64,000 nt of DNA from Sphingomicrobium sp. XHP0239 (GTDB taxonomy: Bacteria; Pseudomonadota; Alphaproteobacteria; Sphingomonadales; Sphingomonadaceae). Every line of letters begins with the position of its first letter. Position 1 is the stretch's first letter. Under the pieces are notes generated by a model, which was not told the DNA's origin, searched no databases, and saw only the letters and a program-made list of their open reading frames with translations. Below, in pieces: positions 43,297-51,748 of the stretch. A program made the translations under genes and the position numbers. The stretch spans positions 62,001 through 126,000 of the forward strand of contig NZ_CP154608.1 in NCBI RefSeq assembly GCF_039555325.1. Reading direction: 5' to 3'.

Positions 43297-43321
43297 AAGA
43301 GGGAAGTGGGCGGATTGTTCC
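43297..43321 (-). promoter_or_regulatory. Candidate sigma-EcfG promoter of GlsB copy 2
   Basis: On the minus strand GGAAC (43321-43317) is followed by a 17-base spacer and CTTT, one base off the CGTT consensus. The distance to the ATG at 43244 allows a leader of about 40 bases. Weaker than the candidate before copy 1. Confidence 0.42.
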
Positions 43322-43353
43322 GGATGCGACACTGTTGTGCCCGGACGACAGGC

Positions 43354-43391
43354 AAAAGAACGGCCCCGTCCGGGAGCAGACGGGGCCGTTC
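43354..43391 (-). terminator. Intrinsic terminator of the sciP transcript
   Basis: GAACGGCCCCGTC at 43358-43370 pairs perfectly with GACGGGGCCGTTC at 43379-43391 around an eight-base loop. AAAA at 43354-43357 gives a U-run on the minus strand. It lies 93 bases after the sciP stop. Confidence 0.85.
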
Positions 43392-43483
43392 GCCAGCATG
43401 TGTCGGGGTGTCTTTTCGCAAGAAAAGACGTTGGGAAGGGACCCGAGACCGGCCGGTGAAGGAAATCTCTTGTCGACGCCCCG

Positions 43484-43783
43484 CTAGAGGCGCTGCTGGC
43501 GCTCGTACTGGTCGCGATAATGCTTGAGCCGCGTGACCCGGAGCCCGGGCATCCCCGAACGGTCGACCGCACGCTGCCAGCTGGTGAACTCCTCGAGGCT
43601 GAGGGCATAGCGCTCGCAGGCTTCGTCGACGGTCAGCAGTCCACCGTTCACCGCGGCCACCACTTCGGCCTTGCGCCGGACGACCCAGCGAGTCGTCGAG
43701 GGCGGCGGGAGCGAGTCGAGCGTCAGCGGTTCGCCGAGCGGGCCGATCACTTGCGCAGGCTTGATGTTCTGGTTCTCGAGCAT
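43484..43783 (-). CDS. sciP: SciP-family cell-cycle regulator (DUF1153)
   Basis: A 99-residue helix-turn-helix protein. The sequence from VIGPLGEPLTLDSLPPPSTTRWVVRRKAEVVAAVNGGLL through DEACERYALSLEEFTSWQRAVDRSGMPGLRVTRLKHYR is the DUF1153/SciP domain almost end to end. In Caulobacter, SciP binds CtrA and represses CtrA-activated genes in G1 cells. The gene is monocistronic, with a terminator downstream. The upstream region contains TTAACC half-sites that could be CtrA elements. Whether cell-cycle control works as in Caulobacter in this lineage is not known from the sequence. Confidence 0.9.
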   Translation of the reverse strand: MLENQNIKPAQVIGPLGEPLTLDSLPPPSTTRWVVRRKAEVVAAVNGGLLTVDEACERYALSLEEFTSWQRAVDRSGMPGLRVTRLKHYRDQYERQQRL

Positions 43784-43872
43784 TTACATCCTCAACTCAT
43801 CGCTTCGTTACGGCTTCACCGTTTAATTCGCGGGCTTGAACAAATGGTCACGCTCGCTGGTTAACGGGCCGC

Positions 43873-44067
43873 TCAACTATCGTTACGCCGCGTTAACCGT
43901 GTCGACGGGGCGAACGTCCCGTCGAGGCCTTCTTCGATTTCTTCCCCTGCGAGGAAGCGAATCAGCAGATCATCGCGCGGACGATCGGCGAACCGGTCGG
44001 CGTGCTCCGCCGCCATCCGGCCGATGGGCAACGGCTTGCCCTCGAATTGCTTTTCGTGTTTCGCCAC
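43873..44067 (-). CDS. Small hypothetical protein between sciP and mnmA
   Basis: A possible 64-residue soluble protein beginning with [18 protein letters not shown], charged throughout. No family is recognised. It starts with GTG at 44067 and has a good GAGGGA site upstream. It lies 89 bases upstream of sciP on the same strand and is divergent from mnmA, filling an otherwise 359-base gap. Two TTAACC half-sites overlap or flank its 3' end, so part of the region may be regulatory instead. Confidence 0.55.
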   Translation of the reverse strand: MAKHEKQFEGKPLPIGRMAAEHADRFADRPRDDLLIRFLAGEEIEEGLDGTFAPSTRLTRRNDS

Positions 44068-44142
44068 CCGCGTCCCTCATTTTTCGCTCATGGTTCAAGG
44101 GACCTATGCGAACAGGGTGAATTTCCGGTAAAGATCGCCGCC

Positions 44143-45249
44143 ATGCTTCCCGCCTTCGACCTTCCCTGCGCCCCGGGCGACGCGCGCATCGTCGTCGCCA
44201 TGTCGGGCGGCGTGGATTCCAGCGTGGTCGCTCACCTGGCGCACGAAACCGGCGCCGAGGTGATCGGCGTGACGCTCCAGCTTTACGATCATGGCGAGGC
44301 GGCGGCGCGTTCGGGGAGCTGCTGCGCGGGGCAGGACATCTACGATGCGAAGACGGTCTGCGACACGCTGGGCATCGCGCATTACGTGCTCGATTACGAA
44401 TCGCGCTTTCGCGAGGGGGTGATCGACCAGTTCGCCGATCAATATGCGATGGGGCGCACGCCGATCCCGTGCAGCCAGTGCAACCAGGGCGTGAAGTTCG
44501 TCGACCTGCTCGCCTTCGCGCGCGAACTGGGGGCGACCTGCCTTGCGACCGGTCATTACGTTCGCCGCCGGACTGGCGACGACGGCAAGCCGCAGATGTG
44601 GAAGGGCCGGGATCCGCGTCGGGACCAGAGCTATTTCCTCTACGGAACCACGCTGGACCAGCTCGATTTCCTTCGCTTCCCGCTCGGCGACCTGCCGAAG
44701 GACGAGGTGCGTTCGCTGGCGGCGAAGGCGGGGCTGGAGGTTGCCGACAAGCCCGACAGCCAGGACATCTGTTTCGTCCCCGACGGGGATTATGCGTCGC
44801 TGGTCAAGAAGCTGCGCCCCGAAACCGCGGCGCCCGGTGCGATCGTCGATCTCGACGGCAACCGCCTCGGCGAACATCCCGGCGTCGTCCATTATACCAT
44901 CGGCCAGCGGCGCGGGCTCGATATCGGCGGCCAGCCCGAACCGCTCTACGTCGTGCGCATCGATCCCGACGCGCGCGAGGTGGTCGTGGGACCGAAGGCC
45001 GCACTGGCGATCGCATCGGTGGGCATCGAGGATGTGAACTGGATCGGCGAGGACCAGCGCACGGTGGAAGCGAAGGTCCGCAGCCTCGCCCCGCCCGTCT
45101 CCGCCATGCGGGTCGAGGACGGCGTGCGATTCGACGCGCCCCAGTATGGGGTCGCGCCGGGCCAGTCGGCGGTCTTCTACGACGGCGATCGGTTGTTGGG
45201 CGGCGGCACGATCGTCTCGACGCAGGCGGCGGTTCGCGAAGCGGCCTAG
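44143..45249 (+). CDS. mnmA: tRNA-specific 2-thiouridylase
   Basis: Thiolates U34 of tRNA-Glu, -Gln and -Lys using ATP and a persulfide relay. The 368-residue protein has the PP-loop SGGVDSS (residues 21-27), the first catalytic cysteine in [11 protein letters not shown], the second in [13 protein letters not shown], the ATGHYVR segment and a C-terminal beta-barrel domain. The ATG at 44143 gives the normal N-terminus. It converges on the phzF-like gene with stops overlapping by four bases. tRNA-Glu(TTC), a substrate, is also encoded in this window. Confidence 0.95.
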   Translation: MLPAFDLPCAPGDARIVVAMSGGVDSSVVAHLAHETGAEVIGVTLQLYDHGEAAARSGSCCAGQDIYDAKTVCDTLGIAHYVLDYESRFREGVIDQFADQYAMGRTPIPCSQCNQGVKFVDLLAFARELGATCLATGHYVRRRTGDDGKPQMWKGRDPRRDQSYFLYGTTLDQLDFLRFPLGDLPKDEVRSLAAKAGLEVADKPDSQDICFVPDGDYASLVKKLRPETAAPGAIVDLDGNRLGEHPGVVHYTIGQRRGLDIGGQPEPLYVVRIDPDAREVVVGPKAALAIASVGIEDVNWIGEDQRTVEAKVRSLAPPVSAMRVEDGVRFDAPQYGVAPGQSAVFYDGDRLLGGGTIVSTQAAVREAA

Positions 45250-46037
45250 AGCCGGAACTCACCCTCGATCACGGTCACGCAGCGCCCGCCGAGCGCGACC
45301 CGGTCGTCCCGGACCTCGACGTCGAGCATGCCGCCGCGATCGCTGGCCTGCAGCGCGCTGAACCTGGTCCGTCCCAGCTGGTTGGCCCACCACGGCGCGA
45401 TCGCCGCATGGGCGGCGCCGGTCACCGGGTCCTCGTCGATACCGTAGGCAACCGCGAACACGCGGCTGGCGATGTCGGTCGCCTCGCCCGGGGCGGTGAC
45501 GACCACCAGCGCATCGTGGGACCGCAGCGCGGGATAGTCGGGCGCGCAGGCGCGAACGGCGGCCTCGTCGTCGACCAGCACCAATAGCGCATCCTCCGCC
45601 GCGCCGGTGGTCCGCATCAGCGCGCGCGGCATGACGCCGAGCGCCTCGATCAGCGCATCGTCCTCGACCGGTTCGAGGCCGGTCGAGGCGGGCAGATCGA
45701 CGACCAGCCGGCCTTCCTCGCGTTCGACCGTCAGCAGGCCGGCGCGGGTGGCGAAGCGGACGCGATCGCCGGACCCGATCAGCACGTGGCCGCTGGCGAG
45801 GGTGGCGTGACCGCACAGGTCGACTTCGGATCCGGGCGTGAACCAGCGAAGGTCCCAGTCGGCCTCGCCGTCCGAACGCTTCAGGAAGGCGGTCTCCGAC
45901 AGGTTGTTCTCGACCGCGATGGCCTGCAGCAGATCGTCGGGAAGCCAGTCCTCGAGCACCATGACCGCCGCCGGATTACCCGTCAGCGACTTGCCGTCGA
46001 GGACGAAGGCATCGACCTGGGTGAAAGGAATCTTCAT
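45246..46037 (-). CDS. PhzF-family isomerase/epimerase-fold protein
   Basis: A 263-residue protein of the PhzF/DAP-epimerase-like fold. It begins [49 protein letters not shown], which includes the conserved Glu of NNLSETAF, and has [14 protein letters not shown] and [15 protein letters not shown] later. Outside phenazine producers these proteins have unknown isomerase roles. No phenazine genes are present here. The ATG overlaps the CDF transporter stop. Confidence 0.9.
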   Translation of the reverse strand: MKIPFTQVDAFVLDGKSLTGNPAAVMVLEDWLPDDLLQAIAVENNLSETAFLKRSDGEADWDLRWFTPGSEVDLCGHATLASGHVLIGSGDRVRFATRAGLLTVEREEGRLVVDLPASTGLEPVEDDALIEALGVMPRALMRTTGAAEDALLVLVDDEAAVRACAPDYPALRSHDALVVVTAPGEATDIASRVFAVAYGIDEDPVTGAAHAAIAPWWANQLGRTRFSALQASDRGGMLDVEVRDDRVALGGRCVTVIEGEFRL

Positions 46038-46966
46038 TCGGGCGTGGTGTCCTGTCCGGGTTCGTCCAGTCCCTTGGGATCGGGGTGGATGAGCACTTCG
46101 GTGCCGGGGAACTCCCGATGGATCCGCGCCTCAATCTCGTCCATCACGTCATGCGCTTCCGAAACCGTCATTCGGGGATCGAGCCAGATGTGAAACTGCG
46201 CGAAATCCTGTCCGCCCGAGGTGCGGGTCTTCAGTTCGTGGATGCCGTGCATGTCGGGATGCGCCTTGACCATCTCGAGGAACCGCTCGCGTTTGTCGGG
46301 AGCCCATTCGCGGTCCATCAGCTGGTCGATCGCATGGCTGCCCCCGCGCCATGCGCCCCACAGCAGCCATGCCGCGATGGCGACGCCGAAAATGGGGTCG
46401 GCGAGCGGAAAGTTGCCGACCTGGTCGAGCAGCAGCGCGGCGATCACCGCGAGATTGAGCAGCAGGTCAGACTGGTAATGGACATGGTCGGTCTGGATCG
46501 CGACCGAATTGGTGCGCGCGATGACGAACCGCTGATAGGCCAGCAGGGCGAGGGTCACCGCGATGGCGACCGCGCTCACCCCGACGCCGAGTTCCAGTTC
46601 TTGCGTCCGCTCGCCCGATCCGAACCGATCGATCCCGCGCCATGCGATGCCGATCGCGCTGACCGAGATGAGGATGATCTGGAACAGCGCCGCGATCCCC
46701 TCGGCCTTGCCGTGACCGAAGCGATGCTCTTCGTCGGCGGGCATGGCGGCGTAGCGGACCCCGAAGAAGGTCACGAGGCTGGCGATGAGATCGAGGGCGT
46801 TGTCGGCAAGGCTGCCGAGCATCGCGACGCTGCCCGTCTCCCACGTCGCCCACAGCTTGATCCCGACGAGGAACAGCGCGACCGAGACCGAGAAGATCGC
46901 CGCCCGCGTGGTCAGCTGCGCGCGCTCGCCCTGATGGTCATGGTCGTGATGATGAACGCCGCTCAT
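46034..46966 (-). CDS. Cation diffusion facilitator transporter
   Basis: A 310-residue CDF (ZnT-like) exporter of divalent metals such as zinc or iron. It begins with a His-rich cytoplasmic segment (HHHDHDH), has six helices, the metal-site residues in SLADNALDLIAS (helix 2) and TDHVHYQSDLLLN (helix 5), and a C-terminal cytoplasmic domain with FHIWLDPRMTVSEAHDVMDEIE. The ATG at 46966 overlaps the pdxH stop. The D-to-H residue pattern (DxxxD in helix 2, HxxxD in helix 5) is of the zinc type, though metal choice is uncertain. Confidence 0.92.
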   Translation of the reverse strand: MSGVHHHDHDHQGERAQLTTRAAIFSVSVALFLVGIKLWATWETGSVAMLGSLADNALDLIASLVTFFGVRYAAMPADEEHRFGHGKAEGIAALFQIILISVSAIGIAWRGIDRFGSGERTQELELGVGVSAVAIAVTLALLAYQRFVIARTNSVAIQTDHVHYQSDLLLNLAVIAALLLDQVGNFPLADPIFGVAIAAWLLWGAWRGGSHAIDQLMDREWAPDKRERFLEMVKAHPDMHGIHELKTRTSGGQDFAQFHIWLDPRMTVSEAHDVMDEIEARIHREFPGTEVLIHPDPKGLDEPGQDTTPE

Positions 46967-47535
46967 GGGTACAACAGTCCTTCGGTCCAGTCCTTGCCCT
47001 CGCGCACGAACAGAAGGCGATGGTGCATGCGGGTCTGCGTGCCTTCCCAGAATTCGATCCGGTCGGGAACGAGTCGATAGCCACCCCAATAGTCGGGCCG
47101 CGGCAGGTCGCCGGACGGATATTGCCGCTCGAGCGCGTCGATGCGGTCGAGAAAGGTCTCGCGATCGGGCAGCGGCCGGCTCTGGTCGCTGGCGACCGCG
47201 GCGAGCTGCTTGTCGCGGTCGCGGCTACGGAAATAGTCGTCGGCGGTGGCGGCCTCGACATGGTCGATGCGGCCTTCGATGCGCACCTGCTTGTAGATCG
47301 ATTTCCAGTGGAAGGTGGCGGCGGCGCGCGGATTGGCGGTCAGTTCCTCGCCCTTGCGACTTTCCTTGTTCGTATAGAAGACGAAGCCCTCGGGGCCGTG
47401 GTCCTTCAGCAGCACGATGCGGACCGACGGGCGACCGTCGGGTGTCGCGGTACCCAGCGCCATCGCGTTGGGATCGCTCGGCTCGGCACGCTTGGCCTCG
47501 TCGTACCATTCGTCGAACAGGGGGAACGGATCCAT
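46963..47535 (-). CDS. pdxH: Pyridoxamine 5'-phosphate oxidase
   Basis: FMN enzyme that makes pyridoxal 5'-phosphate from the pyridoxine or pyridoxamine phosphates. The 190-residue protein has the family order DPFPLFDEWYDEAKRAEPSDPNAMALGTA, RPSVRIVLLKDHGPEGFVFYTN, then the QVRIEG and SRDRDKQLAAVAS segments, and ends FVREGKDWTEGLLYP close to the usual RLAP end. The ATG at 47535 matches the family N-terminus; an ATG at 47610 would add 25 residues and would overlap the DnaJ start within a CATG palindrome. The product PLP serves SerC, encoded at 56 kb. Confidence 0.92.
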   Translation of the reverse strand: MDPFPLFDEWYDEAKRAEPSDPNAMALGTATPDGRPSVRIVLLKDHGPEGFVFYTNKESRKGEELTANPRAAATFHWKSIYKQVRIEGRIDHVEAATADDYFRSRDRDKQLAAVASDQSRPLPDRETFLDRIDALERQYPSGDLPRPDYWGGYRLVPDRIEFWEGTQTRMHHRLLFVREGKDWTEGLLYP

Positions 47536-47608
47536 GCGATCCGCGTAGGGGGCAGGAAGGAGCGAGGCAAGGCTGGCCTTCCGTCCCGCATTGCGCCAGA
47601 GGTGTGTC

Positions 47609-48574
47609 ATGGACCTATATCAGCAACTGGGCCTGAAGCGCGGCGCGTCGGAAGCCGAGATCAAGACGGCCTACCGCAGCCTCGCCAAGCAGCTCCACCC
47701 CGATCGCAACAAGGACAATCCCAAGGCGGCCGAGCGGTTCGGCAAGGTGACGCAGGCGTACGACATTCTGTCCGACAAGAACAAGCGCGCCCAGTACGAC
47801 CGGGGCGAGATCGACGAGGACGGCAACCAGAAATCGCCTTTCGGCGCAGGCTTCGGCGGCGGCGGGGGCGGCAGCCCGTTCGGTGGTCGCAGCGGACGCT
47901 CGCAGGGCTATCCGGGCGCCGGCGCGGGGCAGCAGGGGTTCGAGGAAGCCGATCTATCGGACCTGTTCGAGGGATTGTTCCGCGGCCAGCAGCAACAGCA
48001 GCAACAACAGCGCCAGTCGCGCGGCCCGTTCGGGCGCCGGGCCGAACCCCCGCGCAAGGGCGCCGACACCAATTATCGACTGACGGTACCGTTCGTCGAC
48101 GCGGCGACGCTCGAGACGCAGCGGGTCAAGCTGTCCGACGGATCGACGCTCGACATGAAGCTGCCCGCTGGGGTCGAGGACGGGACCAAGGTGCGGCTCG
48201 CCGGGAAGGGCGATGCCGGCCCGGCGGGTCGCGGCGATGCGATCGTCACGGTCAAGATTTCGGGGCACAAGCATTTCCGCCGCGACGGCAACGACATCCG
48301 CCTCGACCTGCCGATCAGCCTCAAGGAGGCGGTCGAAGGGGGCAAGGTGAAGGTGCCGACCGTCGACGGAGCGGTCACCATGACCATCCCGGGCGGAACC
48401 AGTGGCGGCACCGTGATGCGGTTGAAGGGCAAGGGCTTTTCCAAGCGGACGGGTGGTCGCGGCGACCAGCTCGTCACGCTGGAAATCGCGATCCCGAAGG
48501 ATGATCCCGCGCTGGCGCAGTTCGTCGCCGGATGGTCGCATCCCGGGAACGTGCGCGAAGGAATAAGCGGCTGA
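47609..48574 (+). CDS. DnaJ-family co-chaperone (CbpA-like)
   Basis: A 321-residue J-domain protein with the CbpA layout. The J-domain (residues 1-70) has the HPD motif in KQLHPDRNKDNPKAAERF; a Gly/Phe-rich linker (FGAGFGGGGGGSPFGG) and a polyglutamine run follow; then the two C-terminal substrate-binding beta domains. There is no zinc-finger. It stimulates DnaK ATPase. AGAGGTG precedes the ATG. The next gene (YihY copy 2) begins inside its last 43 bases. Confidence 0.9.
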   Translation: MDLYQQLGLKRGASEAEIKTAYRSLAKQLHPDRNKDNPKAAERFGKVTQAYDILSDKNKRAQYDRGEIDEDGNQKSPFGAGFGGGGGGSPFGGRSGRSQGYPGAGAGQQGFEEADLSDLFEGLFRGQQQQQQQQRQSRGPFGRRAEPPRKGADTNYRLTVPFVDAATLETQRVKLSDGSTLDMKLPAGVEDGTKVRLAGKGDAGPAGRGDAIVTVKISGHKHFRRDGNDIRLDLPISLKEAVEGGKVKVPTVDGAVTMTIPGGTSGGTVMRLKGKGFSKRTGGRGDQLVTLEIAIPKDDPALAQFVAGWSHPGNVREGISG

Positions 48575-49593
48575 GTTCGCGCTCGCCCCATTCCCCCGAG
48601 GCGCGACGGCGGCGCCTCGCTGCGCTGCGGGCGAAATTCGGCAAGGACGCGATCCGCCGATTGCGCGACAGCGACCGCCCGTGGGAAGTCACCAAGCGAG
48701 TCGCGATCGGCGTCTATTCGGACGGGTTCATCCATGCCGGCAACCTCGCCTACATCTCGATGCTGGCGATCTTTCCCTTCATCATCCTCGCCACCGCGAT
48801 CGCGACCCTGATCGGCGAGGGCGGGGCGAGCGACAGCGCCATCCTCACCATCCTGTCGCGGCTGCCGCCCAACGTGGCCGAGGCGCTGGCCGAGCCCCTG
48901 TTCGAAGTGTCGGAGCGTCGGCCGGGACCGCTGTTGTGGTTCGGGGCGCTGATCGGCCTGTGGACGACGGGCAGCTTCATCGAGACGATCCGCGACGTGC
49001 TGCGCCGTGCCTATGGGGTTCGGATGGTGGCACCTTTCTGGGAATATCGACTGGCGTCGATCGGACTGATCGTGGGATCGGTGTTCCTCCTCATCGTCGC
49101 TTTCGCGACCAGTCTGACGCTGTCGAGCATCCAGCAACTGATCACGCAGTTCCTGCCCGTGACCGAGGAGGGGGCGGGCGTGGTCGCGCTGTTGCGGATC
49201 ATTCCCGCCATCACGCTGTACGTCACCGTCTACATCATCATCTGGACGCTGACCCCGACCCGCTATCGCCGCGAGAATTGCCGATTGTGGCCGGGGGCGC
49301 TGGCGATCACCCTGTGGTGGCTGATCACCGTCGCGATCCTTCCGGTGGCGGTGCAGTCGTTCGGCGGCTACGGGCGCACCTACGGCAGCCTGGCCGGCGC
49401 GATGGTCGCGCTCATCTTCTTCTACATCGTCGGGCTGGGCGTCGTGATCGGCGCCGAACTGAACGCCGCGCTGGCCGACGCGGGGGACAAGGCGCTAGAA
49501 GGCGAAGAATATGATGGCCCGCACGCCGCCGAGCTCGACTATGAGGAGCGCGGCGAGGACGAGGCGGACAAAGAGGAGGAAGAACGGGCATGA
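48532..49593 (+). CDS. YihY/BrkB-family inner-membrane protein (copy 2)
   Basis: A 353-residue protein with about six helices, the YihY signature GVYSDGFIHAGNLAYISMLAIFPFIILATAIA near residue 60, and a late GYGRTYGSLAGAMVALIFFYIVGLGVVIGAELNAAL block. The N-terminus is Arg-rich and the C-terminus strongly acidic (EERGEDEADKEEEER). The ATG at 48532 lies within the dnaJ-like gene and no alternative ATG occurs before the conserved part. The stop overlaps fabI as ATGA. Divergent in sequence from copy 1 at 14.4 kb. Confidence 0.88.
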   Translation: MVASRERARRNKRLSSRSPHSPEARRRRLAALRAKFGKDAIRRLRDSDRPWEVTKRVAIGVYSDGFIHAGNLAYISMLAIFPFIILATAIATLIGEGGASDSAILTILSRLPPNVAEALAEPLFEVSERRPGPLLWFGALIGLWTTGSFIETIRDVLRRAYGVRMVAPFWEYRLASIGLIVGSVFLLIVAFATSLTLSSIQQLITQFLPVTEEGAGVVALLRIIPAITLYVTVYIIIWTLTPTRYRRENCRLWPGALAITLWWLITVAILPVAVQSFGGYGRTYGSLAGAMVALIFFYIVGLGVVIGAELNAALADAGDKALEGEEYDGPHAAELDYEERGEDEADKEEEERA

Positions 49594-50390
49594 TCATGAA
49601 GGGCAAACGCGGGCTCATCATGGGGTTGGCGAACAACAAGTCGCTGGCCTGGGGCATTTCGAAGAAACTGGCGGACGAAGGTGCCGAACTGGCGTTCAGC
49701 TATCAGGGCGAGGCTCTGGAAAAGCGGGTGCGTCCGCTCGCCGAGGAACTGGGCAGCGATTTCCTGATCGAGTGCGACGTCGCCGACATGGACAATCTCG
49801 ACGCCGCCTTCGCGACACTGAAGGAGCGGTGGGACAGCCTCGACTTTGTCGTCCACGCGATCGGCTTTTCGGACAAGAACGAGCTTCGCGGAAAGTATGT
49901 CGACACCAGCCTCGACAACTTCCTGATGACCATGAACATCTCCGCCTACAGCTTCGTGGCGGTGGCCAAGCGGGCGCGCGAGATGATGAGCGAAGGCGGG
50001 TCGATCCTCACGCTGACCTATTACGGCGCTGAGAAGGTCATCCCCCACTACAACGTCATGGGGGTCGCGAAGGCGGCGCTGGAGACCAGCACGCAATATC
50101 TAGCGGCCGATCTGGGGCCCGAGGGAATTCGCGTCAACGCGATCAGCGCGGGGCCCATCAAGACGCTGGCGGCCAGCGGGATCGGCGATTTCCGCTACAT
50201 CCTCAAATGGAACGAATATAATTCGCCGCTCCGCCGCAACGTGACGATCGAGGACGTCGGCGGGTCGGCGCTCTATCTGCTCAGCGATCTGGCCAGCGGC
50301 GTGACGGGCGAGGTGCTGCACGTCGACGCGGGCTATCATGTGGTCGGGATGAAGGCGGAGGACGCGCCCGACATCACCACCGCCGGATGA
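49590..50390 (+). CDS. fabI: Enoyl-[acyl-carrier-protein] reductase (NADH), FabI
   Basis: Last reductive step of the fatty-acid elongation cycle. The 266-residue SDR-type protein has GLANNKSLAWGISKKLADEG at the nucleotide-binding site, the catalytic Tyr144 and Tyr154 with Lys161 in YYGAEKVIPHYNVMGVAK (Y-x6-K), and SAGPIKTLAASGI at the substrate loop, the pattern of the triclosan-sensitive enzyme. The ATG overlaps the YihY stop and the stop overlaps acyP, giving a tightly coupled set. An ATG two codons downstream (49596) is also possible. Confidence 0.96.
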   Translation: MIMKGKRGLIMGLANNKSLAWGISKKLADEGAELAFSYQGEALEKRVRPLAEELGSDFLIECDVADMDNLDAAFATLKERWDSLDFVVHAIGFSDKNELRGKYVDTSLDNFLMTMNISAYSFVAVAKRAREMMSEGGSILTLTYYGAEKVIPHYNVMGVAKAALETSTQYLAADLGPEGIRVNAISAGPIKTLAASGIGDFRYILKWNEYNSPLRRNVTIEDVGGSALYLLSDLASGVTGEVLHVDAGYHVVGMKAEDAPDITTAG

Positions 50391-50656
50391 TCGCGCGGCG
50401 CGTCTCGATCACCGGAAAGGTGCAGGGCGTGTTCTTCCGCAAGACCACGCAGGAGGAAGCGCGGGCGCTCGGCGTCATCGGCTGGGTGCGGAACTGCGAC
50501 GACGGGAGCGTGGAGGCGCATCTGGAGGGCGAGCAGGATGCGGTCGATGCACTGATCGACCGGCTGCGGTCCGGGCCGCCCAATGCGAAGGTCGACGCAC
50601 TCGATGCGCGCGCGGTCGAGCCCGAAGGCCATGACGGGTTCGCGGTCCGTCACTGA
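50387..50656 (+). CDS. acyP: Acylphosphatase
   Basis: An 89-residue enzyme hydrolysing carboxyl-phosphate bonds such as those in acetyl or carbamoyl phosphate. The phosphate-binding loop GKVQGVFFRKTTQEEARALG contains the catalytic Arg, and GWVRNCDDGSVEAHLEGE contains the catalytic Asn. Length is standard. It overlaps fabI by four bases and the DUF1232 gene begins within its last codons. Confidence 0.93.
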   Translation: MIARRVSITGKVQGVFFRKTTQEEARALGVIGWVRNCDDGSVEAHLEGEQDAVDALIDRLRSGPPNAKVDALDARAVEPEGHDGFAVRH

Positions 50657-51014
50657 CTGCTGGCGCGGATGGGCGCGGCGGTTCAAGGCCGATGCGCTGC
50701 TCGTATGGCTGGCGGCGCGCGATCCCGCGGTCCCGAAAGGAGCCAAGCTGCTCGCGTTTCTGACCGCGGCCTATGCGTTCAGCCCGGTCGACCTGATCCC
50801 CGATTTCATCCCCGTGCTCGGGCTGCTCGATGACCTCGTCATCGTGCCGCTGGGGGTGTGGCTGACACTGCGACGGATACCTGAAGGGCAGGTGTCGCGT
50901 CTGCGCCGCGAGGCGGCGGCGCTGGCGGAAAAGCCGGTCAGCTGGATCGGACTGGCGGCGGTGGTCGCCTGTTGGATTCTGATCGCCCTGTGGGTGTGGC
51001 GCGTGCTGGTCTAG
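50631..51014 (+). CDS. DUF1232 (YkvA-family) membrane protein
   Basis: A 127-residue protein with the DUF1232 core PKGAKLLAFLTAAYAFSPVDLIPDFIPVLGLLDDLVIVPLGVWLTLRRIP and a second helix near the C-terminus (WIGLAAVVACWILIALWVW). Function is unknown. The ATG at 50631 is the first that gives a sensible N-terminus and overlaps acyP by 26 bases. It ends the dnaJ-like/yihY/fabI/acyP run and converges on the methyltransferase gene. Confidence 0.83.
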   Translation: MTGSRSVTDCWRGWARRFKADALLVWLAARDPAVPKGAKLLAFLTAAYAFSPVDLIPDFIPVLGLLDDLVIVPLGVWLTLRRIPEGQVSRLRREAAALAEKPVSWIGLAAVVACWILIALWVWRVLV

Positions 51015-51748
51015 GCGGGCTTGCGGCCGATCAGCGTGCCCTTTTCGCCGCCTTTCCAGAGATGGAAGTCCATGTCGGGAAATTCGCGGCGCCAGCGGCG
51101 TGCCACCATCCGTTCGCCGGGACGGCTGGCATCGTCGAGCAGCACCGTCGCGCCGGGCGCGAGGTGGCGGAACAGCCGCGCCGCCCCTCCGCGCGTCATC
51201 GGGTGGATGGTCCACGGCGGCCCGTCGATGATCATCAGGTCGATGCCGTCTTCCAGCGGACCGGTATCGTAGAAGAGGCCGGGCCAGTCATCGTCGATAG
51301 GCTGGAGCGCGGCGTGACGAATGTCGGCGGTCAGACCGTGCTCGGATAGCCAGCGCGACGTCTGTTCGACGAAATCGGCGTGCTGATCGAAGCTCGTGTG
51401 CGGCGGGCAGTCGGCCTTCTGGAGCGCTCGCGCGATGACGAGGCTGGAGGCGCCGCAGCCGAATTCGACGACCCGCTGGGGTCGAAGTTCGGCGATCAGA
51501 TCGCAGACGAGATGGAGGAGGCCGGTATCGGCCTTCCACGAACCGAGGTTCGGCAGCGCATCGTCGGGCAGATCGAGGCGCCGCAGCAGCCGCGCCTTTT
51601 CGGCCTTTGACCCGCCGCGCAGGCTCTTGATCAGGAACGGCGCGGTAGCAGGGGCGAACAGGGCCCAAGTGAGCTTGTCGCGGAGCCCGACATGGGCGTC
51701 GGCCTCGTGATCCTTGGGCATGAAGCCCGTCTGCTCGCGGCTGGTCAC
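51011..51748 (-). CDS. Class I SAM-dependent methyltransferase-like protein
   Basis: A 245-residue protein with a Rossmann-type SAM site: motif [18 protein letters not shown] (about residue 92), an acidic second motif ([16 protein letters not shown]) and [20 protein letters not shown], then [17 protein letters not shown]. The substrate is unknown. The GTG start at 51748 overlaps the purA stop; an internal ATG at 51721 would shorten it by nine residues. It follows purA on the same strand. Confidence 0.8.
   Translation of the reverse strand: MTSREQTGFMPKDHEADAHVGLRDKLTWALFAPATAPFLIKSLRGGSKAEKARLLRRLDLPDDALPNLGSWKADTGLLHLVCDLIAELRPQRVVEFGCGASSLVIARALQKADCPPHTSFDQHADFVEQTSRWLSEHGLTADIRHAALQPIDDDWPGLFYDTGPLEDGIDLMIIDGPPWTIHPMTRGGAARLFRHLAPGATVLLDDASRPGERMVARRWRREFPDMDFHLWKGGEKGTLIGRKPA

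Noticed and set aside
43784..43900. Full CtrA box (TTAA-N7-TTAA) upstream of sciP
   Set aside because: TTAA words are present but no pair has the seven-base spacing; only half-sites are reported.
47608..47611. CATG palindrome that could start pdxH (at 47610) and the DnaJ-like gene (at 47609) head to head
   Set aside because: The PdxH family N-terminus fits the internal ATG at 47535, leaving a normal 73-base divergent spacer.
47985..48012. CAG/CAA-rich run as a microsatellite repeat
   Set aside because: It is the mixed-codon polyglutamine linker of the DnaJ-like protein, not a uniform repeat.
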